Part shown: one piece after another, positions 32,765-41,062 of the stretch | Position numbering within the stretch: the first letter of the stretch is position 1 | Layout: each line of letters opens with the position of its first letter | Origin: Agreia sp. Leaf210 | Lineage (GTDB): Bacteria; Actinomycetota; Actinomycetes; Actinomycetales; Microbacteriaceae | NCBI RefSeq assembly: GCF_001421485.1 | Contig: NZ_LMKK01000004.1 | Span: 186,001 to 250,000, forward strand | Reading direction: 5' to 3' | Length of the DNA stretch: 64,000 bases | Made by a program: the position numbers and the translations under genes | The notes under the pieces: generated by a model | Told to the model about the DNA's origin: nothing | Databases searched by the model: none | The model's input: only the letters and a program-made list of their open reading frames with translations

Positions 32765-33212
32765 CCCGATCGAACGAGACCAAGACCGGCACGATGGGGG
32801 CGGCGAGCTCGATTGCAGCATCGACGGACGAGGGGTCGTAACGCCCTTCGGCATCGAGCAGGTTGATCGAACCGATGGTCGCACCGTCGTGAACGACGGG
32901 CACATTGATGATCGCGCCGCAACCGAGCGACTCGATGAGTTCGTGGTCTGCAAAATTCGCTCGCAGGTCCTCCACATCGAAACTGGCCCAGGGCTGCTGC
33001 TGCACCACAACACGGTCGTACCAGGGATCGTCGTCGCCCTCCCGAAGCGGCTCTCCTACGCCACCGACCGGATAGCTCGCCGGATCCGTCGAGTACACCC
33101 GCGTCATCCGGTTCTCATCGACCTCGATCGTCGAGATCGTCACGAGTCTGGCGCCCGGCGATCGGCGGGCCGCCGCGACCAGATCTCGGAAGGTGTCGTG
33201 CGCATCGATCAT
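32754..33212 (-). CDS. GAF-domain protein
   Basis: A 152-residue protein with a single GAF-like fold: ELIESLGCGAIINVPVVHDGATIGSINLLD is the typical closing half. No kinase, cyclase or HTH domain is attached. It probably binds a small ligand. Its start overlaps the small membrane protein stop by 4 bp, and it converges with and overlaps the ArsR end by 11 bp. Confidence 0.82.
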   Translation of the reverse strand: MIDAHDTFRDLVAAARRSPGARLVTISTIEVDENRMTRVYSTDPASYPVGGVGEPLREGDDDPWYDRVVVQQQPWASFDVEDLRANFADHELIESLGCGAIINVPVVHDGATIGSINLLDAEGRYDPSSVDAAIELAAPIVPVLVSFDRATG

Positions 33213-33442
33213 CGCGGCGTCTGGAAAGCGTTACCAGAAGCAGGCTCAGGGTCGACGACGTTGTCTTGCCGACGGTCAGCGACCGCGGCTGCCACGTTGT
33301 TGATAGCCGCGATCAGGGCGCCGAGAAAGATCGTGGCCACGACGAGCAGGGTCTTGCCGGTCGTGCCCAGTCCGCCGTCCATGAGCGCGAAGACGACAAC
33401 AGCGACTCCGAGACCGTAGGCGGCCCACGACATATTCTTCAT
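33209..33442 (-). CDS. Small membrane protein
   Basis: A 77-residue protein with two hydrophobic helices (about residues 6-25 and 29-53) and a soluble tail. It overlaps trpF by 4 bp upstream and the GAF gene by 4 bp downstream, so it is almost certainly expressed as part of the unit. Function unknown. Confidence 0.75.
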   Translation of the reverse strand: MKNMSWAAYGLGVAVVVFALMDGGLGTTGKTLLVVATIFLGALIAAINNVAAAVADRRQDNVVDPEPASGNAFQTPR

Positions 33443-34086
33443 CCGGCCACGCTATCCGTGCGCCCAGGAGAAGTCGACCGCGCGTTGGCCACGAATCGCT
33501 CGATGAGCGCGTGATCCTTGACACCCGGGCCTGACTCGACGCCGCTCGAGACGTCGACTCCCATCGGTTCGGCTTGGGCGACCGCCTGTGCCACATTCTC
33601 CGGATCGAGTCCGCCGGCCAACAGCCAGGGGCCGGAGGGTCGCTGCGTCTGCAATTCCCCGAGATCCCAGCGCTCGCCCGATCCGGCTCTAGGCGAATCG
33701 ATCAACAACATCTCCTCACCCCACGACTCGAGATGGCTCTCATGCGTCGCCTTGCCGAGCGACGTGGCCCGCCACACGCGCGGAAAGAGCTCCAGCGTGC
33801 GCTCGACCTGCAGCCGGTCGAATCCGTGCACCTGAAGCACATCGACGCCGCATCCCTCAGCCGCAGAGGCGGCCGCCTCGGGGCTGAGACCTTTCGTCAC
33901 CAGCACGGTCGTCGCTCGCCCGGCGGTGTACTCGACAAGCCGACGGGCCGTCTCTGCATCGACGAACCGAGGACTGCCCTCGGCGATCACGAAGCCGACG
34001 GCATCCGCCCCCGCCGCTATGGCCACATCGATCGCGGCCTCGGTGCGGAGGCCGCAGATTTTCACGGTGAGTGCGGGGAGAACCAT
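33439..34086 (-). CDS. trpF: Phosphoribosylanthranilate isomerase
   Basis: A 215-residue TIM barrel with KICGLRTEAAIDVAIAAGADAVGFV at the start (catalytic C11) and the acid in LLIDSPRAGSGERWDL. LAGGLDPENV, then VDVSSGVESGPGVKD, is the phosphate-binding end. It converts N-(5-phosphoribosyl)-anthranilate to CdRP in tryptophan synthesis. No other trp gene lies in the window; the unit continues into a small membrane protein and a GAF protein. Many actinobacteria have no separate trpF and use PriA instead, so this gene is noteworthy. Confidence 0.93.
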   Translation of the reverse strand: MVLPALTVKICGLRTEAAIDVAIAAGADAVGFVIAEGSPRFVDAETARRLVEYTAGRATTVLVTKGLSPEAAASAAEGCGVDVLQVHGFDRLQVERTLELFPRVWRATSLGKATHESHLESWGEEMLLIDSPRAGSGERWDLGELQTQRPSGPWLLAGGLDPENVAQAVAQAEPMGVDVSSGVESGPGVKDHALIERFVANARSTSPGRTDSVAG

Positions 34087-34122
34087 GCGGGCGAGCCTAG
34101 CGGGCGGGGGACGTGGATCGGC

Positions 34123-34821
34123 TTATACGCCCCGACCATGGACAGGTCTGGCGTTCACCGGTGGCGTGCCGACCTCGTCGATGCTGTGGCCTTCGCACGC
34201 CGTCTTGGTGACGCTGGCTCGCTCGATGCGTGACACGGCGAACCATCGCATCTCATTGCGCATCCTGCACCATCCGACGAGGTACCACTGGCCATTCGTC
34301 GAGGCGAAGAGCACGGGCTCGACGTCGCGCGTGGTCGTGATCTCGGATCGAGATGTGTAGCGGAGGCGCACGACCCGCTGCTCGGCCATCGCCTCCTCCA
34401 GCGCCGACCTGATCGTTCGCGAGGCAGAGCGAGTCTCGGCGACCCAAACCCTGTCGGCCAGCTGATCGGCGCGCGCCCGAGTGAGGGGATCGAGGACATC
34501 GAGAATTTTCTGAACGCCGGATGCCGCCAGGTCGGAATACGGGGCATCGGGCGCGGCGGACACGGCCGCCATCAGCGCGACGGCCTGAGCAGCGGACAGG
34601 CTGACCGGAGGGAGGGATGCGCCTATCGCCAAGCCGTAACCGCCACCTGGACCGGGGCGGGACCAGATGGCCGCGCCGCTGCGTTCGAGCGTCTCCAAGT
34701 CTCGCTTGACGGTGCGCACCGACACGCTGAACTCTTTCGCCAGCCTGTCGGCGGAACAGCCTCGCGATCCGTTGCGGCGCAGCATCTCGGTCAGTGCGTG
34801 GAGCCGTTCTGCACGCTTCAC
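34123..34821 (-). CDS. WYL-domain helix-turn-helix transcriptional regulator
   Basis: A 232-residue protein. KRAERLHALTEMLRRNG ... SADRLAKEFSVSVRTVKRDLETLERSGAAI is an HTH_11 domain. The WYL domain lies near residues 140-205 (GQWYLVGWCRMRNEMRWFAVSRIE). The start used is GTG 34821, since the upstream in-frame residues match the operator region. Divergent from the alpha/beta hydrolase it most likely controls. WYL domains sense small ligands or nucleic acids. Confidence 0.9.
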   Translation of the reverse strand: MKRAERLHALTEMLRRNGSRGCSADRLAKEFSVSVRTVKRDLETLERSGAAIWSRPGPGGGYGLAIGASLPPVSLSAAQAVALMAAVSAAPDAPYSDLAASGVQKILDVLDPLTRARADQLADRVWVAETRSASRTIRSALEEAMAEQRVVRLRYTSRSEITTTRDVEPVLFASTNGQWYLVGWCRMRNEMRWFAVSRIERASVTKTACEGHSIDEVGTPPVNARPVHGRGV

Positions 34822-34843
34822 AGCACGATGCGTTTCAGATTCA

Positions 34844-34860
34844 TGACACAGATAGTGACA
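34844..34860. promoter_or_regulatory. Putative operator of the WYL regulator
   Basis: TGACACAGATAGTGACA is an imperfect palindrome (TGnCAC-N5-GTGnCA). It lies between the divergent WYL regulator and the alpha/beta hydrolase, 23 bp before the regulator start and 35 bp before the hydrolase. Confidence 0.6.
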
Positions 34861-34894
34861 TACACCTGCCCGGGGGGCATACGAGGGTGGGTAC

Positions 34895-35635
34895 ATGACT
34901 ACTCAGAAAAACAAACCGATCATTGTTCTCGTCGCCGGCCACTGGCTTGGTGCTTGGGCGTGGGATGACGTCGTCGAGCATCTAGACCCCGACCGCTCGC
35001 AGGCAATCGCAATCACGCTGCCCGGCCTCGACGAAGACGATCCGGATCGTGCGACGAGAACCCTCGACGATCAAGCTGCGGCGCTACTCGACCTCCTCGC
35101 TCGCCTCGCTGCCTCCGAGGCCCAGCCAGCGACACTCGTCGCTCACAGCGGCGCGAATGGACCCGTCAGCCTGATCCTCGATCGCCACCCCGAACTCGTC
35201 GATCGGGTGGTGTGGGTCGACTCGGGCCCGATGGCATCAGGGAGCGCCTTCGCCCCAGACTTTCCAGAAGACGTTCTCGAGCTGCCACTCCCACCCTTCG
35301 ACGTCCTCGCTCAGCAGGCGAGCCTCGACGGGTTGACCGGTGAGGCGCTCGAGCGTTTTCGAGCCCGGGCGACCCCTGAGCCTGGCCCAGTGATTCGCCA
35401 GAGAATCGAGCTCACGAACGACGCCCGCAACACCGTGCCGACCACGATGGTCTGCTGTTCGATCTCGAGCACGCAGGTGCTCGAGATGGCCCGGGGAGGA
35501 CATCCCATGTTCGCTGAAGTCGCGAACCTCGAAACGCTCGACGTTGTCGATCTCCCGACGGGCCATTGGCCGATGTGGAGTCGTGCAGGAGACCTCGCCG
35601 AGGTCATTCAGGCGACGGTGTCGCCTCGCAGCTGA
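34895..35635 (+). CDS. Alpha/beta hydrolase
   Basis: A 246-residue protein. The oxyanion region is LVAGHWLGAWAWDDV, nucleophile S in LVAHSGANGPVSL (the nucleophile elbow is AHSGAN, one variant of GxSxG), and a late His in LPTGHWPMWS. The type is that of small salicylate-binding/methylesterase-like hydrolases. The substrate is unknown. GAGGGTGG lies upstream of the ATG. It is divergent from the WYL gene. Confidence 0.88.
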   Translation: MTTQKNKPIIVLVAGHWLGAWAWDDVVEHLDPDRSQAIAITLPGLDEDDPDRATRTLDDQAAALLDLLARLAASEAQPATLVAHSGANGPVSLILDRHPELVDRVVWVDSGPMASGSAFAPDFPEDVLELPLPPFDVLAQQASLDGLTGEALERFRARATPEPGPVIRQRIELTNDARNTVPTTMVCCSISSTQVLEMARGGHPMFAEVANLETLDVVDLPTGHWPMWSRAGDLAEVIQATVSPRS

Positions 35636-35697
35636 TCGCATCCTCGACGCAGCGGCGCGAGGCATGACCTCGCACGAACCCCGCTAGGCTCCCTCGG

Positions 35698-36582
35698 GTG
35701 ACGATCGTGCCCGGAACCCCCGCGTACCGCCTCTTCGACACACGCGTCGTGCGCACCCGCGCGATCTCGCCGACATTCGTTCGCGTCACGCTCGGATCGC
35801 CATCGCTTCGACACTTCGCTCCGTATGGTCTCGACCAGCGGCTCAAACTCATTCTTCCGCATGACGTGAGCCATGCCAGGGCGCGACGGCAGCCGTGGGA
35901 GGGACCGTTCTCGGGCGACGTCGACGGGCTCTCCGTCGCCGAGTGGCGGGCTGCGCTGGCCAGCATGCCCGCGGGCGAACGCCACCTCGCGCGCACGTAC
36001 ACGACCGGCCGCGCGCGACCGCGGGAGTGCGAGGTCGATATCGACTTCTTCATCCATCACCCGGCCGGGCCCGCTTCGACCTGGGCCAGCTGCGCCGCTG
36101 TCGGCGACCGAATGCTGGTCTCGGGGCCGGATGCGCGGGCGAACGACCGTCGGCACGGCATCCAATGGCGACCGGCCGAGCCGCCCACCGCCGTGCTGCT
36201 ACTCGGTGACGAGACGGCGGTCCCGGCCCTCACCGGGATAGCCAGCTCCCTCGGAAGCGGCACCCGAGGCGTCATCGTGGTCGAGGCCGACGACGTCGAC
36301 GCATGCCCGCCGATCGAGCAGGTTCCGAGCGAGGTGGCCGTGCACTACGTCGCCCGCGAGGGCCGACCACCCGGCGAGACTCTGGCCGTTGCCGCGGAAT
36401 CGTGGGCGGCGTCGGATGCACCCGACGCGCGAGCGGCCGGCACGGCTTTCGCCGCATGGATTGCTGCCGAGAGTTCCGCGGTTCCCCGGCTTCGTTCTCT
36501 TGTCGCCGAGGCCGGAATCCCGCGCGACCTTCTGCACTCTCAGGGATATTGGAACCACGGTGCACGCGGTCCGAGGATTTAG
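35698..36582 (+). CDS. Siderophore-interacting protein (FAD-linked reductase, ViuB/YqjH type)
   Basis: A 294-residue protein. It has the FAD_binding_9 part (TFVRVTLGSPSLRHFAPYG ... RTYTTGRARPRECEVDIDFFIHHPAGPASTWA) with the RxYT motif, and the SIP C-terminal part (VLLLGDETAVPALTGIASSLG). The end DLLHSQGYWNHGARG is typical. It reduces ferric siderophores in the cytosol and releases iron. The start is GTG 35698. It lies upstream of the iron importer, and a DtxR-like box overlaps its stop codon. Confidence 0.94.
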   Translation: MTIVPGTPAYRLFDTRVVRTRAISPTFVRVTLGSPSLRHFAPYGLDQRLKLILPHDVSHARARRQPWEGPFSGDVDGLSVAEWRAALASMPAGERHLARTYTTGRARPRECEVDIDFFIHHPAGPASTWASCAAVGDRMLVSGPDARANDRRHGIQWRPAEPPTAVLLLGDETAVPALTGIASSLGSGTRGVIVVEADDVDACPPIEQVPSEVAVHYVAREGRPPGETLAVAAESWAASDAPDARAAGTAFAAWIAAESSAVPRLRSLVAEAGIPRDLLHSQGYWNHGARGPRI

Positions 36583-36599
36583 ATAGGGTACCCTAACCT
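36579..36599 (+). promoter_or_regulatory. DtxR/IdeR-like iron box
   Basis: TTAGATAGGGTACCCTAACC lies from 36579, with a palindromic core TAGGGTACCCTA. It resembles the actinobacterial DtxR/IdeR consensus (TTAGGTTAGnCTAACCTAA). It overlaps the stop codon of the SIP gene and lies 55 bp before the importer's first gene. Confidence 0.75.
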
Positions 36600-36653
36600 G
36601 GGTCGCCATCGTCGTCGACGCATCCACCCGACGTCGAACGAGAGCGCCCTTCC

Positions 36654-37607
36654 ATGCCCCTGCTTCCCCCCGCTTCCCCACGCTTTCGACGACCCGCACT
36701 GCTCGTGGGGCTCGTTCTCTCGGCCATGGTCTTCTCGGGCTGTTCGGCGGCGGCAACCACGGCCCCGGCCGCAACCGACGCCGCGGCGGCAGGCACCATC
36801 AGCGTGACGCATGCTCGCGGAGAGTCAGAGGTGCCGGCTCAGGCGAAGCGCGTGGTGGTACTCGAGCCCGTCGCACTCGACGCGTCGGTCGCCCTCGGAA
36901 TCGTGCCCGTGGGTGCAGCCGTACTCAACGAGGCTGCCGGCATCCCCTCGTATCTCGGTAAAGAAGCGAGCGGCATCACGTCGGTCGGTACGGTGACCGA
37001 GCCCAACGTCGAGAAGATCGCGGCCCTCAAGCCCGACCTCATCATCGGCACCGAGTCGCGCCATTCGGCGCTGTACGACCAGCTGTCGTCCGTCGCGCCC
37101 ACGGTCTACCTCGCCTCGCAGGCCGATCCGTGGAAGGACAATGTGAAGCTGGTGGGCAAGGCCCTCGGCCGGGTCGACGAGGCAGACACTCTGCTTGCCG
37201 ACTACGACGCTCGCTGCAACGAGGTCAAGACCGAATTCGCGGTGGAGGGGAAGACCGCGCAGCTCATCCGCCCCCGCGACGGGCTGCTCACGGTCTACGG
37301 ACCCGAGTCGTTCGCCGGCAGCACCCTCGAGTGCGTCGGCTTCACCACGCCCCCGAGAGATTGGCAGAACTCGATCTCCGTCGATCTGTCACCCGAGAAG
37401 GTCCTCGAGGCGAGCGCCGATCTCGTGGTCGTCACCACGACCGACGTCGACGACCCGACGACTATGCCCGAGGCGATCACCGCCAACGCGTCATCGTTCC
37501 CCGATGTGCACCTCGTCGACCAGTCGTACTGGATCACCGGGGTGGGACCGATGGGCGGCCTCAAGGTGCTCGACGACATCGAGAGCATCCTCCGCGACGC
37601 GCGGTGA
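36654..37607 (+). CDS. Iron-siderophore ABC transporter substrate-binding lipoprotein
   Basis: A 317-residue protein. Signal peptide with lipobox MVFSGC. The FepB/FhuD-like fold shows AKRVVVLEPVALDASVALGIVPVGA near the start and ALKPDLIIGTESRH in the middle. It captures ferric siderophore outside the cell and passes it to the permeases. The ATG at 36654 follows the iron box by 54 bp. Its stop overlaps the next GTG start (GTGA at 37604-37607). Confidence 0.93.
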   Translation: MPLLPPASPRFRRPALLVGLVLSAMVFSGCSAAATTAPAATDAAAAGTISVTHARGESEVPAQAKRVVVLEPVALDASVALGIVPVGAAVLNEAAGIPSYLGKEASGITSVGTVTEPNVEKIAALKPDLIIGTESRHSALYDQLSSVAPTVYLASQADPWKDNVKLVGKALGRVDEADTLLADYDARCNEVKTEFAVEGKTAQLIRPRDGLLTVYGPESFAGSTLECVGFTTPPRDWQNSISVDLSPEKVLEASADLVVVTTTDVDDPTTMPEAITANASSFPDVHLVDQSYWITGVGPMGGLKVLDDIESILRDAR

Positions 37608-38614
37608 CCAGTCACCCGACCCGCAGCTTCGTTCTCTTCGTCGCGGGAGCCTTCGGGCTCATCGCGCTGCTCGTCGTTCTCTCGCTCGTGATCGGCGCGA
37701 ACATGATCGCGCCGACGGTGCTCCTCGACACCCTGACGGGCGGCGGAACGGAAGAGTCGCGGTTCATCCTCTTGGATCAGCGAGTGCCCCGTACCGTTGC
37801 GGCGCTCGTCGTCGGCGCCGGACTCGGCGGGGCGGGCGCGCTCATCCAGGCCGTCACGCGCAATCCACTGGCCGATCCGGGGATCCTCGGGGTCAACGCC
37901 GGGGCCGCCGCCGCGGTGGCCGGTGCCATCGTGTTCCTCGGAGTCGCCAGCCCCGGCCAGTACGTGTGGTTCGCATACGCGGGGGCCTTCGTTCTGACGG
38001 CGGCTGTGTTCCTCCTCGGTTCGGCAGGCCCACGTCGGGCCGACCCGCTGACTCTGACCTTCGCGGGCCTGGCCGTCGGAGCCGTGCTCTCGGGGCTCAC
38101 CACGGGCCTCACCCTGACGAACCCCGATGCCTTCGAGCGGATGCTCGGCTGGTCGGCCGGCAGCCTACTCGGTCGTGGGTTCGACGTGACGACCCCGGTG
38201 CTTCTCCCGCTGGTCGTGGGCATCGCGCTCGCACTGGCGATCGCCGCGGCACTCAACGCTATGGCGCTCGGCGACGATGTGGCCGCGGGCCAGGGAGTGA
38301 GCGTTCCGCGTACTCGGCTGCTGGCCGTGGTCGCCATCACCCTTCTCGCCGGCACCGCCACCGCCGTCGCCGGCCCCATCTCGTTCGTCGGGCTGATGAT
38401 GCCGCACGTCGTTCGCTGGATCGTCGGAGTGGATCAGCGCCGCATCATTGCCGGATCGATCGTCGCGGCGCCCGCTCTCGTACTCGCCTCCGACATCGTG
38501 GGGCGACTCGTGGCACTGCCAGCCGAGATGCCTGTAGGCATCGTCACGGCGTTCGTGGGTGCCCCCGTTCTCGTGCTCCTCGTGCGACGCAACCGACGGG
38601 TGACGGGACTGTGA
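37604..38614 (+). CDS. FecCD-family iron-siderophore permease, subunit 1
   Basis: A 336-residue membrane protein with RVPRTVAALVVGAGLGGAGALIQAVTRNPLADPGILGVNAGA and, near the end, GPISFVGLMMPHVVRWIVG. Nine to ten helices. Start GTG overlaps the binding-protein stop; its own stop overlaps the ATG of subunit 2. The two permeases form a heterodimer (FepD/FepG type). Confidence 0.94.
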   Translation: MTSHPTRSFVLFVAGAFGLIALLVVLSLVIGANMIAPTVLLDTLTGGGTEESRFILLDQRVPRTVAALVVGAGLGGAGALIQAVTRNPLADPGILGVNAGAAAAVAGAIVFLGVASPGQYVWFAYAGAFVLTAAVFLLGSAGPRRADPLTLTFAGLAVGAVLSGLTTGLTLTNPDAFERMLGWSAGSLLGRGFDVTTPVLLPLVVGIALALAIAAALNAMALGDDVAAGQGVSVPRTRLLAVVAITLLAGTATAVAGPISFVGLMMPHVVRWIVGVDQRRIIAGSIVAAPALVLASDIVGRLVALPAEMPVGIVTAFVGAPVLVLLVRRNRRVTGL

Positions 38615-39621
38615 TGAACGACGCGCGACGGCGCATCCGCCCTGCCACGATCAACCTGGTGCTACTGATTCTGCTCGCCGCTCTCGCCGCGATCGGAGCG
38701 ATGTCGGGAGACTTCCCGATTCCGTTCCCTGATCTCCTGAAGGTGATGTCGGGCACCGCGAACGACCTGACCACCACCGTTGTGCTCGAGTGGAGGCTGC
38801 CCCGCATCGCGGCAGCCATCGTGGTCGGCGCGGCACTCGGGGTCGCGGGCGGACTCTTCCAGACCGTCACGCACAACCCGCTCGCAAGCCCCGACGTGCT
38901 GGGGCTGTCGAACGGCGCCTTCGTCGGCATGCTCGTCTCGCTCATCGTGGCCGGGTCGTCTGTCGAGTCGCGCACGATCGGAGCCCTGATCGGCGGTCTC
39001 GCCACCGCGCTGCTCATCTTCGCCTTCTCGCGCGGCGTCGGATTCGGGGGCTTCCGTTTCATCATCGTGGGAGTCGCGATCTCATCGATGGCCGCCGCGT
39101 TCGGAACCTGGTTGCTGTTGCAGGTCGATCTCGACACCGCGCTGTTCGCCTCGGCCTGGGGCGCGGGCACGTTGGCCGGCGTCACCGCGGGAGGTGTCGC
39201 CACCGCCGCGGTGCTCATCGGCCTTCTCCTCGCCGTGATTCCTCTGCACGTTCGTGCGCTGCACCAACTCGGATTGGGTGACGATGTGGCCATCGTGACG
39301 GGAGTGCGCATTTCGGTCACCCGCATCACGATGCTCGCGGTCGGCGTGGTTCTCGTCTGCGTGGCGACCACCGTCGCAGGGCCCGTTGCCTTCGTCGCGC
39401 TCGCTGCCCCGCAGATCGCGAGACGCCTCGTCGGCACCCCGCACATTCCCTTCCTCACGACGGCCATCTTCGGTGCCGTCATGCTCAGCGCATCCGATCT
39501 GATCGCCCAGCACGCGCTACCGGTCACGCTGCCCGTCGGCGTCGTCACCGTGGTCGTCGGCGGCTGCTACCTCGTCTCGTTCCTCGTCAGAGAGGCACGC
39601 TCGCACCGGCGCACGGCCTGA
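38614..39621 (+). CDS. FecCD-family iron-siderophore permease, subunit 2
   Basis: A 335-residue protein paralogous to subunit 1: LPRIAAAIVVGAALGVAGGLFQTVTHNPLASPDVLGLSNGA and GPVAFVALAAPQIARRL. The ATG at 38614 shares a base with the preceding stop; a GTG at 38611 is also possible. No ATP-binding gene follows: the next gene is a carboxypeptidase on the other strand. The ATPase must be encoded elsewhere. Confidence 0.94.
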   Translation: MNDARRRIRPATINLVLLILLAALAAIGAMSGDFPIPFPDLLKVMSGTANDLTTTVVLEWRLPRIAAAIVVGAALGVAGGLFQTVTHNPLASPDVLGLSNGAFVGMLVSLIVAGSSVESRTIGALIGGLATALLIFAFSRGVGFGGFRFIIVGVAISSMAAAFGTWLLLQVDLDTALFASAWGAGTLAGVTAGGVATAAVLIGLLLAVIPLHVRALHQLGLGDDVAIVTGVRISVTRITMLAVGVVLVCVATTVAGPVAFVALAAPQIARRLVGTPHIPFLTTAIFGAVMLSASDLIAQHALPVTLPVGVVTVVVGGCYLVSFLVREARSHRRTA

Positions 39622-39625
39622 CCCG

Positions 39626-40300
39626 TCACGACCAGTCCCCGGCTGCGTCCATGCGCATGTCGGGACACTGGCCGCCCGGCGTCGTGGCGAGTTCGAAGTG
39701 CCAGCGCTCGTTGGCGTAGGTCTGGCAGAGCCCGTATTCGTATCCGTGCTCCATGAGCCACAGCTGCGCATCGAGGGGGCCGATGTCGACAGCCTCCCCC
39801 GTAACGTGCTTCGACTGGGTCGGCGACGATACGAACTCCCGCGCCGCCTCCTCACTGCCGTACGTCACCACGGCTTCGGCGAACAGCTCCTCCTGATACG
39901 CCACGCTCCGCCATCCGCTCGTGACCTCGATGGGCTGGCCGTCGACGGATGCCGCATCGCTCGCCTGGCGCAGCGCGTCGAGCAGCGCGGGGTCGAGTCG
40001 CGCGATGGCCGGCAGGTCGGAATCGACTCCGGCCGGTTCGGCGTCGGGGATCACGCCGTCGTCGGCACCGAAGACCGATGACTCGACGCCGGAGCCCGAG
40101 GCTGGCGCCGCGCCCGCCCCGACCGTGGGCGAGTCGGATGCGATCCACGACACCCCGAGCGCGATGGCGACGGCGAATGACACCGCGACGACCAGCACAC
40201 CGATCATCGTTCCCGTTCTGAGGCCGCCCGCACGGTTGCGCCGATAACGAGGTGACCGCCCGACGCGGCGGATGACGAGCGGTGAGGTGTTGTGGGGCAT
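39626..40300 (-). CDS. D-alanyl-D-alanine carboxypeptidase, VanY type (M15B)
   Basis: A 224-residue protein. A basic N-terminus and one membrane helix (about residues 28-52) anchor it, with the catalytic domain outside. Motifs: VTSGWRS, SKHVTGEAVDI (zinc ligands His and Asp) and ANERWHFEL (catalytic Glu and zinc His). It cleaves the terminal D-Ala from peptidoglycan stem peptides. It is divergent from the two-component system (87 bp between starts), which may control it. No vanH, vanA or vanX is present, so this is envelope maintenance rather than a full glycopeptide-resistance cluster. Confidence 0.92.
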   Translation of the reverse strand: MPHNTSPLVIRRVGRSPRYRRNRAGGLRTGTMIGVLVVAVSFAVAIALGVSWIASDSPTVGAGAAPASGSGVESSVFGADDGVIPDAEPAGVDSDLPAIARLDPALLDALRQASDAASVDGQPIEVTSGWRSVAYQEELFAEAVVTYGSEEAAREFVSSPTQSKHVTGEAVDIGPLDAQLWLMEHGYEYGLCQTYANERWHFELATTPGGQCPDMRMDAAGDWS

Positions 40301-40387
40301 GCCTCCATCCCACGCCTGGCGGTGTTGCGACGACGTAGCCTCTTTTACATACGCTGCCGATACGTGCCGTGAACTACGGTGGGGCGC

Positions 40388-41062
40388 ATGCGGGTACTGA
40401 TCGTCGAGGACGAGCTCTTTCTTGCGGAGGCCGTGCGCGACGGGCTCCGCCTCGAGGCGATCGCGTCCGATATCGCGGGTGACGGAGACACGGCTCTCGA
40501 GCTGCTCGATATCAACGACTACGACGTCGTCGTGCTCGACCGAGACATTCCCGGGCCCAACGGCGACGAGATCGCGCGCACGCTGTCGAGCCGCTCGCCG
40601 AGCCCGCGCATCCTGATGCTCACTGCGGCTGGCCGCCTCGACGACAAGGAGTCGGGGTTCGAGAGCGGCGCCGACGACTACCTGACCAAGCCGTTCGCGC
40701 TGCGTGAGTTGGTTCTGCGGCTGCGCGCCCTGGAGCGTCGTCCCGACGCGGCGAGTCCTCCGATGATCGAGTACGCCGATGTGCGGCTCGACCCGTTCCG
40801 CCGCGAGGTCTATCGCGGCGGCCGCTATGTGGCCCTGACCCGCAAGCAGTTCGCCGTGCTGCAGGTGCTGCTGTCGGCGAGGGGAGGCGTCGTCAGCGCG
40901 GAGCAGCTGCTCGAACGGGCCTGGGACGAGAATGCTGATCCGTTCACGAACGCCGTGCGCATCACCATCTCCGAGCTGCGCAAACGCCTCGGCCAGCCCT
41001 GGGTGATCCAGACCGTTCCCGGCACCGGCTACCGGGCGGGCGAGGCGGCGAACGATGAGTGA
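40388..41062 (+). CDS. OmpR-family response regulator
   Basis: A 224-residue protein. Receiver: E7-D8-E9 acidic pocket, phospho-acceptor D51 (VVLDRDIPG), Lys in YLTKPF. The C-terminal winged helix (trans_reg_C) has RKQFAVLQVLLSARGGVVSAEQLLERAWDE and TVPGTGYRAG. It overlaps the kinase start by 8 bp. Likely targets are the divergent VanY gene and the lipoprotein/exporter genes downstream. Confidence 0.95.
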   Translation: MRVLIVEDELFLAEAVRDGLRLEAIASDIAGDGDTALELLDINDYDVVVLDRDIPGPNGDEIARTLSSRSPSPRILMLTAAGRLDDKESGFESGADDYLTKPFALRELVLRLRALERRPDAASPPMIEYADVRLDPFRREVYRGGRYVALTRKQFAVLQVLLSARGGVVSAEQLLERAWDENADPFTNAVRITISELRKRLGQPWVIQTVPGTGYRAGEAANDE

